Origin: Salvelinus alpinus
Taxonomy: Eukaryota > Chordata > Actinopteri > Salmoniformes > Salmonidae
Length of the DNA: 64,000 nucleotides
Reading direction: 5' to 3'
NCBI RefSeq assembly: GCF_045679555.1
Contig: NC_092096.1
Location: forward strand, 14,427,556 to 14,491,555
Below are positions 51,501 to 62,320 of this stretch, piece after piece (the first letter of the stretch is position 1; every line of letters begins with the position of its first letter). The translations under genes and the position numbers were made by a program. The notes below the pieces were generated by a model. It saw nothing but the letters and a program-made list of their open reading frames with translations, ran no database searches and was not told the DNA's origin.

Positions 51501-54500
51501 TGGAACAGGTTTACATCGTCTCACACCGTTCTGACAGAGAGAGGTGTGGAACAGGTTTACATCGTCTCACACCGTTCTGACAGAGAGAGGGGTGGAACAG
51601 GTTTAAACCGTCAAACACCGTTCTGACAGAGAGAGGGGTGGAACAGGTTTACATCGTCTCACACCGTTCTAACAGAGAGAGGTGTGGAACAGGTTTACAT
51701 CGTCTCACACCGTTCTGACAGAGAGAGGTGTGGAACAGGTTTACATCGTCTCACACCGTTCTGACAGAGAGAGGTGTGGAACAGGTTTACATCGTTTCAC
51801 ACCGTTCTGACAGAGAGAGGTGTGGAACAGGTTTACATCGTCTCACACCGTTCTGACAGAGAGAGGTGTGGAACAGGTTTACATCGTCTCACACCGTTCT
51901 AACAGAGAGAGGTGTGGAACAGGTTTACATCGTCTCATACCGTTCTGACAGAGAGAGGTGTGGAACAGGTTTACATCGTCTCACACCGTTCTGACAGAGA
52001 GAGGTGTGGAACAGGTTTACATCGTCTCACACCGTTCTGACAGAGAGAGGTGTGGAACAGGTTTACATCGTCTCACACCGTTCTGACAGAGAGAGGTGTG
52101 GAACAGGTTTACATCGTCTCACACCGTTCTAACAGAGAGAGGTGTGGAACAGGTTTACATCGTCTCACACCGTTCTGACAGAGAGAGGTGTGGAACAGGT
52201 TTACATCGTCTCACACCGTTCTGACAGAGAGAGGTGTGGAACAGGTTTACATCGTCTCACACCGTTCTAACAGAGAGAGGTGTGGAACAGGTTTACATCG
52301 TCTCACACCGTTCTGACAGAGAGAGGTGTGGAACAGGTTTACATCGTCTCACACCGTTCTGACAGAGAGAGGTGTGGAACAGGTTTACATCGTCTCACAC
52401 CGTTCTGACAGAGAGAGGTGTGGAACAGGTTTACATCGTCTCACACCGTTCTGACAGAGAGAGGTGTGGAACAGGTTTACATCGTCTCACACCGTTCTGA
52501 CAGAGAGAGGTGTGGAACAGGTTTACATCGTCTCACACCGTTCTGACAGAGAGAGGTGTGGAACAGGTTTACATCGTCTCACACCGTTCTGACAGAGAGA
52601 GGTGTGGAACAGGTTTACATCGTCTCACACCGTTCTAACAGAGAGAGGTGTGGAACAGGTTTACATCGTCTCACACCGTTCTGACAGAGAGAGGTGTGGA
52701 ACAGGTTTACATCGTCTCACACCGTTCTGACAGAGAGAGGTGTGGAACAGGTTTACATCGTCAAACACCGTTCTGACAGAGAGAGGTGTGGAACAGGTTT
52801 ACATCGTCTCACACCGTTCTGACAGAGAGAGGTGTGGAACAGGTTTACATCGTCTCACACCGTTCTGACAGAGAGAGGTGTGGAACAGGTTTAAACCGCC
52901 AAACACCGTTCTGACAGAGAGAGGTGTGGAACAGGTTTACATCGTCTCACACCGTTCTGACAGAGAGAGGTGTGGAACAGGTTTAAACCGCCAAACACCG
53001 TTCTGACAGAGAGAGGTGTGGAACAGGTTTACATCGTCTCACACCGTTCTGACAGAGAGAGGTGTGGAACAGGTTTACATCGTCTCACACCGTTCTGACA
53101 GAGAGAGGTGTTGTTGTGAGACGATGTAAACCAGTCAGTCCCTGTTGCTTCCATCAACAGCCAGCCGGGAGGCTGCAGTGGAGTGACTGATACAACCTGC
53201 TATTAAACCAGTCAGCTGGGAGGCTGCAGTGGAGTGACTGATACAACCTGCTATTAAACCAGCCAGCCGGGAGGCTGCAGTGGAGTAACTGATACAACCT
53301 GCTATTAAACCAGTCAGTCCCTGTGGTTCCCGTCAACAGCCAGCCGGGGGGCTGCAGTGGTGTGACTGACACAACCTGCTATTAAACCAGCCAGCCGGGA
53401 GGCTGCAGTGGAGTGACTGATACAACCTGCTATTAAACCAGCCAGCCGGGAGGCTGCAGTGGTGTGACTGATACAACCTGCTATTAAACCAGCCAGCCGG
53501 GAGGCTGCAGTGGAGTGACTGATACAACCTGCTATTAAACCAGTCAGCCGGGAGGCTGCAGTGGTGTGACTGATACAACCTGCTATTAAACCAGTCAGCC
53601 GGGAGGCTGCAGTGGTGTGACTGATACAACCTGCTATTAAACCAGTCAGCCGGGAGGCTGCAGTGGTGTGACTGATACAACCTGCTATTAAACCAGTCAG
53701 CCGGGAGGCTGCAGTGGTGTGACTGATACAACCTGCTATTAAACCAGTCAGTCCCTGTGGCTTCCATTAACAGCCAGCCAGCCGGGAGGCTGCAGTGGTG
53801 TGACTGATACAACCTGCTATTAAACCAGTCAGCCGGGAGGCTGCAGTGGTGTGACTGATACAACCTGCTATTAAACCAGTCAGTCCCTGTGGCTTCCATT
53901 AACAGCCAGCCAGCCGGGAGGCTGCAGTGGTGTGACTGACACAACCTGCTATTAAACCAGTCAGCCGGGAGGCTGCAGTGGTGTGACTGATACAACCTGC
54001 TATTAAACCAGTCAGCCGGGAGGCTGCAGTGGTGTGACTGACACAACCTGCTATTAAACCAGTCAGCCGGGAGGCTGCAGTGGTGTGACTGATACAACCT
54101 GCTATTAAACCAGTCAGCCGGGAGGCTGCAGTGGTGTGACTGATACAACCTGCTATTAAACCAGTCAGTCCCTGTGGCTTCCATTAACAGCCAGCCAGCC
54201 GGGAGGCTGCAGTGGTGTGACTGATACAACCTGCTATTAAACCAGTCAGCCGGGAGGCTGCAGTGGTGTGACTGATACAACCTGCTATTAAACCAGCCAG
54301 TCCCTGTAGCTTCCATTAACAGCCAGCCAGCCGGGAGGCTGCAGTGGTGTGACTGACACAACCTGCTATTAAACCAGTCAGCCGGGAGGCTGCAGTGGTG
54401 TGACTGATACAACCTGCTATTAAACCAGTCAGCCGGGAGGCTGCAGTGGTGTGACTGACACAACCTGCTATTAAACCAGTCAGCCGGGAGGCTGCAGTGG

Positions 54501-55391
54501 TGTGACTGATACAACCTGCTATTAAACCAGTCAGCCGGGAGGCTGCAGTGGTGTGACTGATACAACCTGCTATTAAACCAGCCAGCTGGGAGGCTGCAGT
54601 GGTGTGACTGATACAACCTGCTATTAAACCAGTCAGTCCCTGTTGCTTCCATTAACAGCCAGCCGGGAGGCTGCAGTGGTGTGACTGACACCTTTAGTGA
54701 AGAGGCAGCACACATAAATCAGCCAGCACTCCATCTCTTCACACACCCACACACACACACATTGTCATTAGAAGACTATCAGACTGGGCCAGCCACTCCA
54801 TTTCCATGAGGGTAACAGTCATGTAGACACAGTAGTATGGAACACGGTTGTAAACAGTTCAGTCCTCACCTTGTTCAGAGCTTCCGTCAGCTGCTTCTCA
54901 GCAGTCGACTGTTTGATGTTGGCCTCACGCACCATCTTGTGAGCTTCCTGTAAGAAGGCACGAGACTTTAGACCCACAATGCATCACTCATCGCCCTGAC
55001 CTCTAACCCCTACCGACTCCTCACACAAAACAACACACAAAACAGAGAACCCAACAACTAAACACAAGCCAAGACAACCTGAGTCACAGCTGGCACCAAA
55101 CACCCAGAGAAAAGCAGGTTAGTATCTCTACAAACTAACATGAGTTTTGAAAACAGGAGAGAGGAGAGACAGAGAGAGGAGGGAAACTGTTAATCTAGCT
55201 ACGTAAGAGAAGGGAGGAGAGAAGGCAAAACACTTTGATCACAAGGAGGGCAGTCTTAGTGTTTCTGGGGGGATGAATTAGCCGGTCGGACCAACCTCAA
55301 ACAGGCTAGCAGTGAGCTCCTCCAGTTCCTGGCCCAGTTGGTCCCTGACTTTAGAAAGCCTCTCACACTCCTCGTCTTTTAACTTAAGATC
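39725..55391 (-). CDS. rab3ip: rab3ip (Rabin8): 3' eight coding exons, partial gene
   Basis: Rab8 guanine-nucleotide exchange factor, which in vertebrates activates Rab8 on vesicles for primary cilium growth and polarised transport downstream of Rab11 (family knowledge). Eight exons splice in phase to 290 residues plus stop, the C-terminal part of a protein of about 480 in human. Residues 1-58 are Sec2-type coiled coil ([37 protein letters not shown]); 59-126 a linker with [12 protein letters not shown]; the rest the conserved C-terminal domain ([51 protein letters not shown]). [15 protein letters not shown] and the KEEL end fit RAB3IP better than RAB3IL1. The N-terminal exons lie beyond 64000 or are missing; nothing matching them is visible between 55392 and 64000. 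Confidence 0.85.
39826..40016. repeat. purine-rich minisatellite, 17- and 19-bp units
   Basis: ggaaaggagacggagggag and agaacaggaaaggagatag blocks; begins 20 bp beyond the last rab3ip exon acceptor. Confidence 0.93.
40032..41018. repeat. 45-bp minisatellite (about 22 copies)
   Basis: Unit cattacaacacattctgact plus the acactgtagggac block; 45 bp = 15 codons gives a 258-codon artefactual plus-strand frame. Confidence 0.97.
41584..41653 (-). CDS. rab3ip: rab3ip exon, second from the end
   Basis: 70 bp encoding [20 protein letters not shown] and LQD, ending one base into the next codon at GTGAG. Confidence 0.92.
41753..42528. repeat. 42-bp minisatellite (about 18 copies)
   Basis: Unit gagagtgctgtagacgtcgt plus aggggattacagcttgataa; shows a repeated block pattern, with the atgtatggaatgac variant at both 41770 and 42060. 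Ends 9 bp from a rab3ip donor. Confidence 0.96.
42537..42636 (-). CDS. rab3ip: rab3ip exon, third from the end
   Basis: 100 bp encoding [20 protein letters not shown] to FCRYR, strongly conserved. Flanked within about 30 bp on both sides by minisatellites (42-bp array at the donor, 28-bp array at the acceptor). Confidence 0.93.
42667..44438. repeat. 28-bp minisatellite (about 63 copies)
   Basis: Unit gtggtaagaatgaccattct plus gaaaccaa, with aaagacc, acggcc and tggcc subtypes. All three minus frames stay open for 610-670 codons because no frame of the unit makes a stop; I do not regard them as genes. Confidence 0.97.
44817..46085 (+). pseudogene. Tc1-like transposon, broken transposase, with internal array
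   Basis: Ends ctatatatacaaatcagtgg (left) and ccacatacttttggtcatgt (right). Relics: [20 protein letters not shown] near 45340 and [10 protein letters not shown], typical of Tc1 transposases. Frameshifts and a 59-bp array break it. Confidence 0.82.
45482..45778. repeat. 59-bp minisatellite inside the transposon (5 copies)
   Basis: Unit catagtgccctttcctgttt plus cagcatgacaaagccccc and so on. Confidence 0.95.
46156..46548. repeat. GCTAGC-rich short-unit array
   Basis: Irregular gctgggctagtcgtta units changing rightward to gccgggctagccgtca and ggggtagttgttagct. Ends within 10 bp of a rab3ip donor. Confidence 0.92.
46555..46667 (-). CDS. rab3ip: rab3ip exon, fourth from the end
   Basis: 113 bp encoding [20 protein letters not shown] to AVECGGPK; ends in phase 2 at GTGAGT. 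A GCTAGC-rich array abuts the donor. Confidence 0.92.
46668..47740. other. rab3ip intron, no feature seen
   Basis: Unique sequence; no recognised repeat, RNA or exon. Confidence 0.5.
47745..48172. repeat. 35-bp minisatellite (about 11 copies)
   Basis: Unit agctccctgctggaatacac plus agactcagttataac; a longer variant has agacagacattatactgg. Confidence 0.95.
48414..48571. repeat. (GT)n tract between two copies of a rab3ip exon edge
   Basis: About 105 bp of GT repeats. 25 bp at 48414-48438 match 48547-48571 (exon edge plus donor) at 23 of 25 positions. Confidence 0.9.
48551..48679 (-). CDS. rab3ip: rab3ip exon, fifth from the end
   Basis: 129 bp, 43 residues [20 protein letters not shown] to FSKSE. 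The donor GTACAC begins the (CA)n tract on the minus strand, so the microsatellite abuts the splice site. Confidence 0.92.
48680..48790. repeat. purine-rich gaggaagaggagtag tract
   Basis: On the rab3ip sense strand this is the polypyrimidine run just before an acceptor. Confidence 0.88.
48933..49290. repeat. poly-G run followed by GA-rich low complexity
   Basis: 19 consecutive G at 48933-48951, then gagagaga/ggagggag stretches. Confidence 0.93.
49566..49716 (-). mobile_element. tRNA-derived SINE, truncated
   Basis: Tail tttaactaggcaagtcagtt (plus reading), box B as ggattcgaaccagc near 49693. Confidence 0.82.
49925..50576. repeat. 47-bp minisatellite (about 14 copies)
   Basis: Unit ctgctcaggcaagatgaatc plus aataaggagttgataataaa. 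Confidence 0.97.
50861..51065 (-). repeat. three extra copies of a rab3ip exon edge with donor and (GT)n
   Basis: cctctctgcagtctcgtacg starts at 50863, 50932 and 51001 besides the true exon at 51066 (spacings 69, 69, 65). Each has a GTAAC donor on minus. The 65-bp step breaks the frame. Confidence 0.93.
51066..51269 (-). CDS. rab3ip: rab3ip exon, sixth from the end
   Basis: 204 bp, 68 residues [20 protein letters not shown] to PIVRDCRE. The [12 protein letters not shown] segment is conserved. Three extra copies of this exon's 3' edge with donor lie in the intron (50861-51065). Confidence 0.92.
51328..53113. repeat. 46-bp minisatellite (about 38 copies)
   Basis: Unit caccgttctgacagagagag plus gtgtggaacaggtttacatc; aaaccg/acatcg and gac/aac subtypes. 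Confidence 0.97.
53114..54690. repeat. 51-bp minisatellite with 81-bp long units
   Basis: Unit gccgggaggctgcagtggtg plus tgactgatacaacctgctat and so on; longer units add a gtccctgtggcttccattaa block. All lengths are multiples of 3, producing a 460-codon minus-strand frame that I treat as artefact. Confidence 0.96.
54870..54947 (-). CDS. rab3ip: rab3ip exon, seventh from the end: Sec2 coiled coil
   Basis: 78 bp, 26 residues [20 protein letters not shown] to ALNK. TTACAG acceptor and GTGAGG donor, phase 0. Confidence 0.92.
55296..55391 (-). CDS. rab3ip: rab3ip exon, eighth from the end: Sec2 coiled coil
   Basis: 96 bp, 32 residues [20 protein letters not shown] to TASLFE, in phase 0 with CTTAAG acceptor and GTTGG donor. 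Core of the exchange-factor coiled coil. Confidence 0.9.
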
Positions 55392-55740
55392 CTTAAGAAA
55401 TGAAAAACCAAAAACGGAAAAAAAACAAACGTGATGAACAAATGAATGTAAATATAAATGACGTGGTAATAATAATGACAAAGGAAAATCAACTGTGGTT
55501 TATTTTAGCGGCCGAAATAATATGAAACAAATCAAAAAATGTGAAGTGTAGCGTGACTTAGTGGGTGTGAATGTTGTAGGTGTGTGTAGACTTCTTAACA
55601 CAGGCATGTACTGTAAACACACACACACACAGTTCAGTTGACAGCAGGCCAAGTTTCGATAGCTGAAATCAAAACGTATATTACCCTAATAATATATTAC
55701 CATGTACAGTAAATGTATTTCAGAGCAATAAAATACTTGG

Positions 55741-56492
55741 TTAGTTCCTGGAAGGGATATTTAACAGTGTGTGGCCCTTATTGTTCTATACTAGTTCCTG
55801 GAAGGGGTCTTTAACAGTATGTGGCCCATATTGTTCTATACTAGTTCCTAGAAGGGGTCTTTAACAGTGTGTGGCCCTTATTGTTCTATACTGGGTTCTG
55901 GAAGGGGTCTTTAACAGTGTGTGGCCCTTATTGTTCTATACTAGTTCCTGGAAGGGGTCTTTAACAGTGTGTGGCCCTTATTGTTCTATACTAGTTCCTG
56001 GAAGGGGTCTTTAACAGTGTGTGGCCCTTATTGTTCTATACTAGTTCCTGGAAGGGGTCTTTAACAGTGTGTGGCCCTTATTGTTCTATACTAGTTCCTG
56101 GAAGGGGTCTTTAACAGTATGTGGCCCTTATTGTTCTATACTAGTTCCTGGAAGGGGTCTTTAACAGTGTGTGGCCCTTATTGTTCTATACTAGTTCTTG
56201 GAAGGGGTCTTTAACAGTATGTGGCCCTTCTTGTTCTATACTAGTTCCTGGAAGGGGTCTTTAACAGTGTGTGGCCCTTATTGTTCTATACTAGTTCTTG
56301 GAAGGGATATTTAACAGTGTGTGGCCCTTATTGTTCTATACTAGTTCTTGGAAGGGGTCTTTAACAGTATGTGGCCCTTCTTGTTCTATACTAGTTCCTG
56401 GAAGGGGTCTTTAACAGTGTGTGGCCCTTATTGTTCTATACTAGTTCCTGGAAGGGGTCTTTAACAGTGTGTGGCCCTTCTAGGTCTATACT
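55741..56492. repeat. 50-bp minisatellite (15 copies)
   Basis: Unit ctagttcctggaaggggtct plus ttaacagtgtgtggccctta. Confidence 0.97.
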
Positions 56493-56705
56493 GGTTTCTG
56501 GAAGGAACATGGACATCCACTGTAAGCTGTATAAACTGGGTGTTGTCCACGTCATATAATACAATAGAAACATGTGTCCACTAGACGTGCTGCTTCCTGT
56601 CAGTAAATATAGTGAGGCTACACCCACCAACATGCTGATGCAGTAATGGTTGTTCACACATAAATTGTATGTTTAGAGCTACAGCCCCACAGGGGACGCG
56701 AGCGT

Positions 56706-56872
<167 letters not shown>

Positions 56873-56970
56873 GTTTACTAGTCCTCTCCTCTGGCAAGGT
56901 CACACCTCTTGACACATTGTTTTGTTAACAAACCCAGTTGTTAAATAACTTTCCAGGGCCTGACCAAATA

Positions 56971-59900
56971 CACCGTGGTAAACAACAGGACAGATACTAG
57001 TGGTATTCTACACCGTGGTAAACAACAGGACAGATACTAGTGGTATTCTACACTGTGGTAAACAACAGGACAGATACTAGTGGTATTCTACACCGTGGTA
57101 AACAACAGGACAGATACTAGTGGTATTCTACACCGTGGTAAACAACAGGACAGATACTAGTGGTATTCTACACCGTGGTAAACAACAGGACAGATACTAG
57201 TGGTATTCTACACCGTGGTAAACAACAGGACAGATACTAGTGGTATTCTACACCGTGGTAAACAACAGGACAGATACTAGTGGTATTCTACACCGTGGTA
57301 AACAACAGGACAGATACTAGTGGTATTCTACACCGTGGTAAACAACAGGACAGATACTAGTGGTATTCTACACCGTGGTAAACAACAGGACAGATACTAG
57401 TGGTATTCTACACCGTGGTAAACAACAGGACAGATACTAGTGGTATTCTACACCGTGGTAAACAACAGGACAGATACTAGTGGTATTCTACACCGTGGTA
57501 AACAACAGGACAGATACTAGTGGTATTCTACACCGTGGTAAACAACAGGACAGATACTAGTGGTATTCTACACCGTGGTAAACAACAGGACAGATACTAG
57601 TGGTATTCTACACCGTGGTAAACAACAGGACAGATACTAGTGGTATTCTACACCGTGGTAAACAACAGGACAGATACTAGTGGTATTCTACACCGTGGTA
57701 AACAACAGGACAGATACTAGTGGTATTCTACACCGTGGTAAACAACAGGACAGATACTAGTGGTATTCTACACCGTGGTAAACAACAGGACAGATACTAG
57801 TGGTATTCTACAACGTGGTAAACAACAGGACAGATACTAGTGGTATTCTACACCGTGGTAAACAACAGGACAGATACTAGTGGTACTCTACACCGTGGTA
57901 AACAACAGGACAGATACCAGTGGTATTCTACACCGTGGTAAACAACAGGACAGACACCAGTGGTATTCTACACCGTGGTAAACAACAGGACAGACACCAG
58001 TGGTATTCTACACCGTGGTAAACAACAGGACAGACACCAGTGGTATTCTACACCGTGGTAAACAACAGGACAGATACTAGTGGTATTCTACACCGTGGTA
58101 AACAACAGGACAGATACTAGTGGTATTCTACACCGTGGTAAACAACAGGACAGACACCAGTGGTATTCTACACCGTGGTAAACAACAGGACAGACACCAG
58201 TGGTATTCTACACCGTGGTAAACAACAGGACAGATACTAGTGGTATTCTACACCGTGGTAAACAACAGGACAGACACCAGTGGTATTCTACACCGTGGTA
58301 AACAACAGGACAGACACCAGTGGTATTCTACACCGTGGTAAACAACAGGACAGACACCAGTGGTATTCAACACCGTGGTAAACAACAGGACAGACACCAG
58401 TGGTATTCTACACCGTGGTAAACAACAGGACAGACACCAGTGGTATTCTACACCGTGGTAAACAACAGGACAGACACCAGTGGTATTCTACACCGTGGTA
58501 AACAACAGGACAGATACTAGTGGTATTCTACACCGTGGTAAACAACAGGACAGATACTAGTGGTATTCTACACCGTGGTAAACAACAGGACAGATACTAG
58601 TGGTATTCTACACCGTGGTAAACAACAGGACAGATACTAGTGGTATTCTACACCGTGGTAAACAACAGGACAGATACTAGTGGTATTCTACACCGTGGTA
58701 AACAACAGGACAGATACTAGTGGTATTCTACACCGTGGTAAACAACAGGACAGACACTAGTGGTATTCTACACCGTGGTAAACAACAGGACAGATACTAG
58801 TGGTATTCTACACCGTGGTAAACAACAGGACAGATACTAGTGGTATTCTACACCGTGGTAAACAACAGGACAGATACTAGTGGTATTCTACACCGTGGTA
58901 AACAACAGGACAGATACTAGTGGTATTCTACACCGTGGTAAACAACAGGACAGACACTAGTGGTATTCTACACCGTGGTAAACAACAGGACAGATACTAG
59001 TGGTATTCTACACCGTGGTAAACAACAGGACAGACACTAGTGGTACTCTACACCGTGGTAAACAACAGGACAGACACTAGTGGTATTCTACACCGTGGTA
59101 AACAACAGGACAGATACTAGTGGTATTCTACACCGTGGTAAACAACAGGACAGATACTAGTGGTATTCTACACCGTGGTAAACAACAGGACAGATACTAG
59201 TGGTATTCTACACCGTGGTAAACAACAGGACAGATACTAGTGGTATTCTACACCGTGGTAAACAACAGGACAGACACTAGTGGTATTCTACACCGTGGTA
59301 AACAACAGGACAGATACTAGTGGTATTCTACACCGTGGTAAACAACAGGACAGATACTAGTGGTATTCTACACCGTGGTAAACAACAGGACAGATACTAG
59401 TGGTATTCTACACCGTGGTAAACAACAGGACAGATACTAGTGGTATTCTACACCGTGGTAAACAACAGGACAGATACTAGTGGTATTCTACACCGTGGTA
59501 AACAACAGGACAGATACCAGTGGTATTCTACACCGTGGTAAACAACAGGACAGATACCAGTGGTATTCTACACCGTGGTAAACAACAGGACAGACACCAG
59601 TGGTATTCTACACCGTGGTAAACAACAGGACAGACACCAGTGGTATTCTACACCGTGGTAAACAACAGGACAGACACCAGTGGTATTCTACACCGTGGTA
59701 AACAACAGGACAGATACTAGTGGTATTCTACACCGTGGTAAACAACAGGACAGATACTAGTGGTATTCTACACCGTGGTAAACAACAGGACAGATACTAG
59801 TGGTATTCTACACCGTGGTAAACAACAGGACAGATACTAGTGGTATTCTACACCGTGGTAAACAACAGGACAGATACTAGTGGTATTCTACACCGTGGTA

Positions 59901-61480
59901 AACAACAGGACAGATACTAGTGGTATTCTACACCGTGGTATACAACAGGACAGATACTAGTGGTATTCTACACCGTGGTAAACAACAGGACAGATACTAG
60001 TGGTATTCTACACCGTGGTAAACAACAGGACAGACACTAGTGGTATTCTACACCGTGGTAAACAACAGGACAGATACTAGTGGTATTCTACACCGTGGTA
60101 AACAACAGGACAGACACTAGTGGTATTCTACACCGTGGTAAACAACAGGACAGATACTAGTGGTATTCTACACCGTGGTAAACAACAGGACAGATACTAG
60201 TGGTATTCTACACCGTGGTAAACAACAGGACAGATACTAGTGGTATTCTACACCGTGGTAAACAACAGGACAGATACTAGTGGTATTCTACACCGTGGTA
60301 AACAACAGGACAGATACTAGTGGTATTCTACACCGTGGTAAACAACAGGACAGATACTAGTGGTATTCTACACCGTGGTAAACAACAGGACAGATACTAG
60401 TGGTATTCTACACCGTGGTAAACAACAGGACAGATACTAGTGGTATTCTACACCGTGGTAAACAACAGGACAGATACTAGTGGTATTCTACACCGTGGTA
60501 AACAACAGGACAGATACTAGTGGTATTCTACACCGTGGTATACAACAGGACAGATACTAGTGGTATTCTACACCATGGTAAACAACAGGACAGATACTAG
60601 TGGTATTCTACACCGTGGTAAACAACAGGACAGATACTAGTGGTATTCTACACCATGGTAAACAACAGGACAGATACTAGTGGTATTCTACACCGTGGTA
60701 AACAACAGGACAGATACTAGTGGTATTCTACACCATGGTAAACAACAGGACAGATACTAGTGGTATTCTACACCGTGGTAAACAACAGGACAGATACTAG
60801 TGGTATTCTACACCGTGGTAAACAACAGGACAGATACTAGTGGTATTCTACACCGTGGTAAACAACAGGACAGATACCAGTGGTATTCTACACCGTGGTA
60901 AACAACAGGACAGACACTAGTGGTATTCTACACCGTGGTAAACAACAGGACAGACACTAGTGGTATTCTACACCGTGGTAAACAACAGGACAGATACTAG
61001 TGGTATTCTACACCGTGGTAAACAACAGGACAGATACTAGTGGTATTCTACACCGTGGTAAACAACAGGACAGACACCAGTGGTATTCTACACCGTGGTA
61101 AACAACAGGACAGACACCAGTGGTATTCTACACCGTGGTAAACAACAGGACAGATACTAGTGGTATTCTACACCGTGGTAAACAACAGGACAGACACTAG
61201 TGGTATTCTACACCGTGGTAAACAACAGGACAGATACTAGTGGTATTCTACACCGTGGTAAACAACAGGACAGACACTAGTGTTATTCTACACCGTGGTA
61301 AACAACAGGACAGATACTAGTGGTATTCTACACCGTGGTAAACAACAGGACAGATACTAGTGGTATTCTACACCGTGGTAAACAACAGGACAGATACTAG
61401 TGGTATTCTACACCGTGGTAAACAACAGGACAGATACTAGTGTTATTCTACACCGTGGTAAACAGGACAGATACTAGTGG
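56971..61480. repeat. 40-bp minisatellite, 4.5 kb (about 113 copies)
   Basis: Unit caccgtggtaaacaacagga plus cagatactagtggtattcta. Very even; main variants gatactag, gacaccag, gacactag, gataccag occur in runs. Borders a LINE 5' end at the right. Confidence 0.98.
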
Positions 61481-62320
61481 AGCGAGTAGGACAGACAGGA
61501 CAGACACGGTTTGGAGCGAGTAGTCGCATTCCGCTTCGCTCCACAGGTAGTATTACCATTTCATTTTCATTACAGTACAACGGTTTGATTTGTTTGATCT
61601 TAGCTAGCTACATAGCCGTCTTTGTATCAAAGATAATTGTGTAGTTATTGAGGTTCGCTAGCCAGCTATTTTCGTCGTAACGTAACGTAGTCAACACTGC
61701 TAGCTAGCCAGCTAGCCACCGAATAGCAGCACTGCAGAAACGATTACATTACAACGGAACGACTTGATTAGTGTAGTGTTAGCTAGCTACATAGTTGTCT
61801 TTGCTATCTTTGTATCTAAGATAATTGTGTAGCTTAGAGTAGTTTAGAGTAATTATTCGGTTAGCTAGCCAGCTATTTTCGTCCGCCGCGCTGCCGTTCT
61901 CCTACCTAGTCAACACTGCTAGCTAACACTGCTAGCTAGCCAACTTCTACCGAATAGCAGCACTGTAGAAACTCACATTACAACTTACATTACAACGGAA
62001 CGACTTGATTAGCGTAGTGTTAGCTAGCTACATAGTTGTCTTTGCTGTCCTTGTATCCAAGATAATTGTGTAGTTTTGAGAAATTGTCGAGGTTACCTAG
62101 CCAGTTAGAGGTTACCTAGCCAGCTACACTTTCAAACAAAGTCAACAACGCAGCCACTGCTAGCCAGCCTACTTCACCGCCAGCAGTACTATATCATTTT
62201 AGTCAATAAGATTTTATTTTAGCAACGTAAGCTTAACTTTCTGAACATTGGAGACGTGTAGTCCACTTGTCATTCTAATCTCCTTTGCATTAGCGTAGCC
62301 TCTTCTGTAGCCTGTCAACT
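61481..62320 (+). mobile_element. 5' leader of a LINE
   Basis: Contains three related blocks of gctagctacatagttgtctt with aagataattgtgtag (near 61605, 61780, 62025), so the leader is internally repeated. Precedes the coding region at 62321. Confidence 0.75.

Noticed and set aside
53333-54715. 460-codon minus-strand frame ([17 protein letters not shown] repeats)
   Set aside because: A 51-bp array read through; intronic, no homology recognised, open only because unit lengths are multiples of three.
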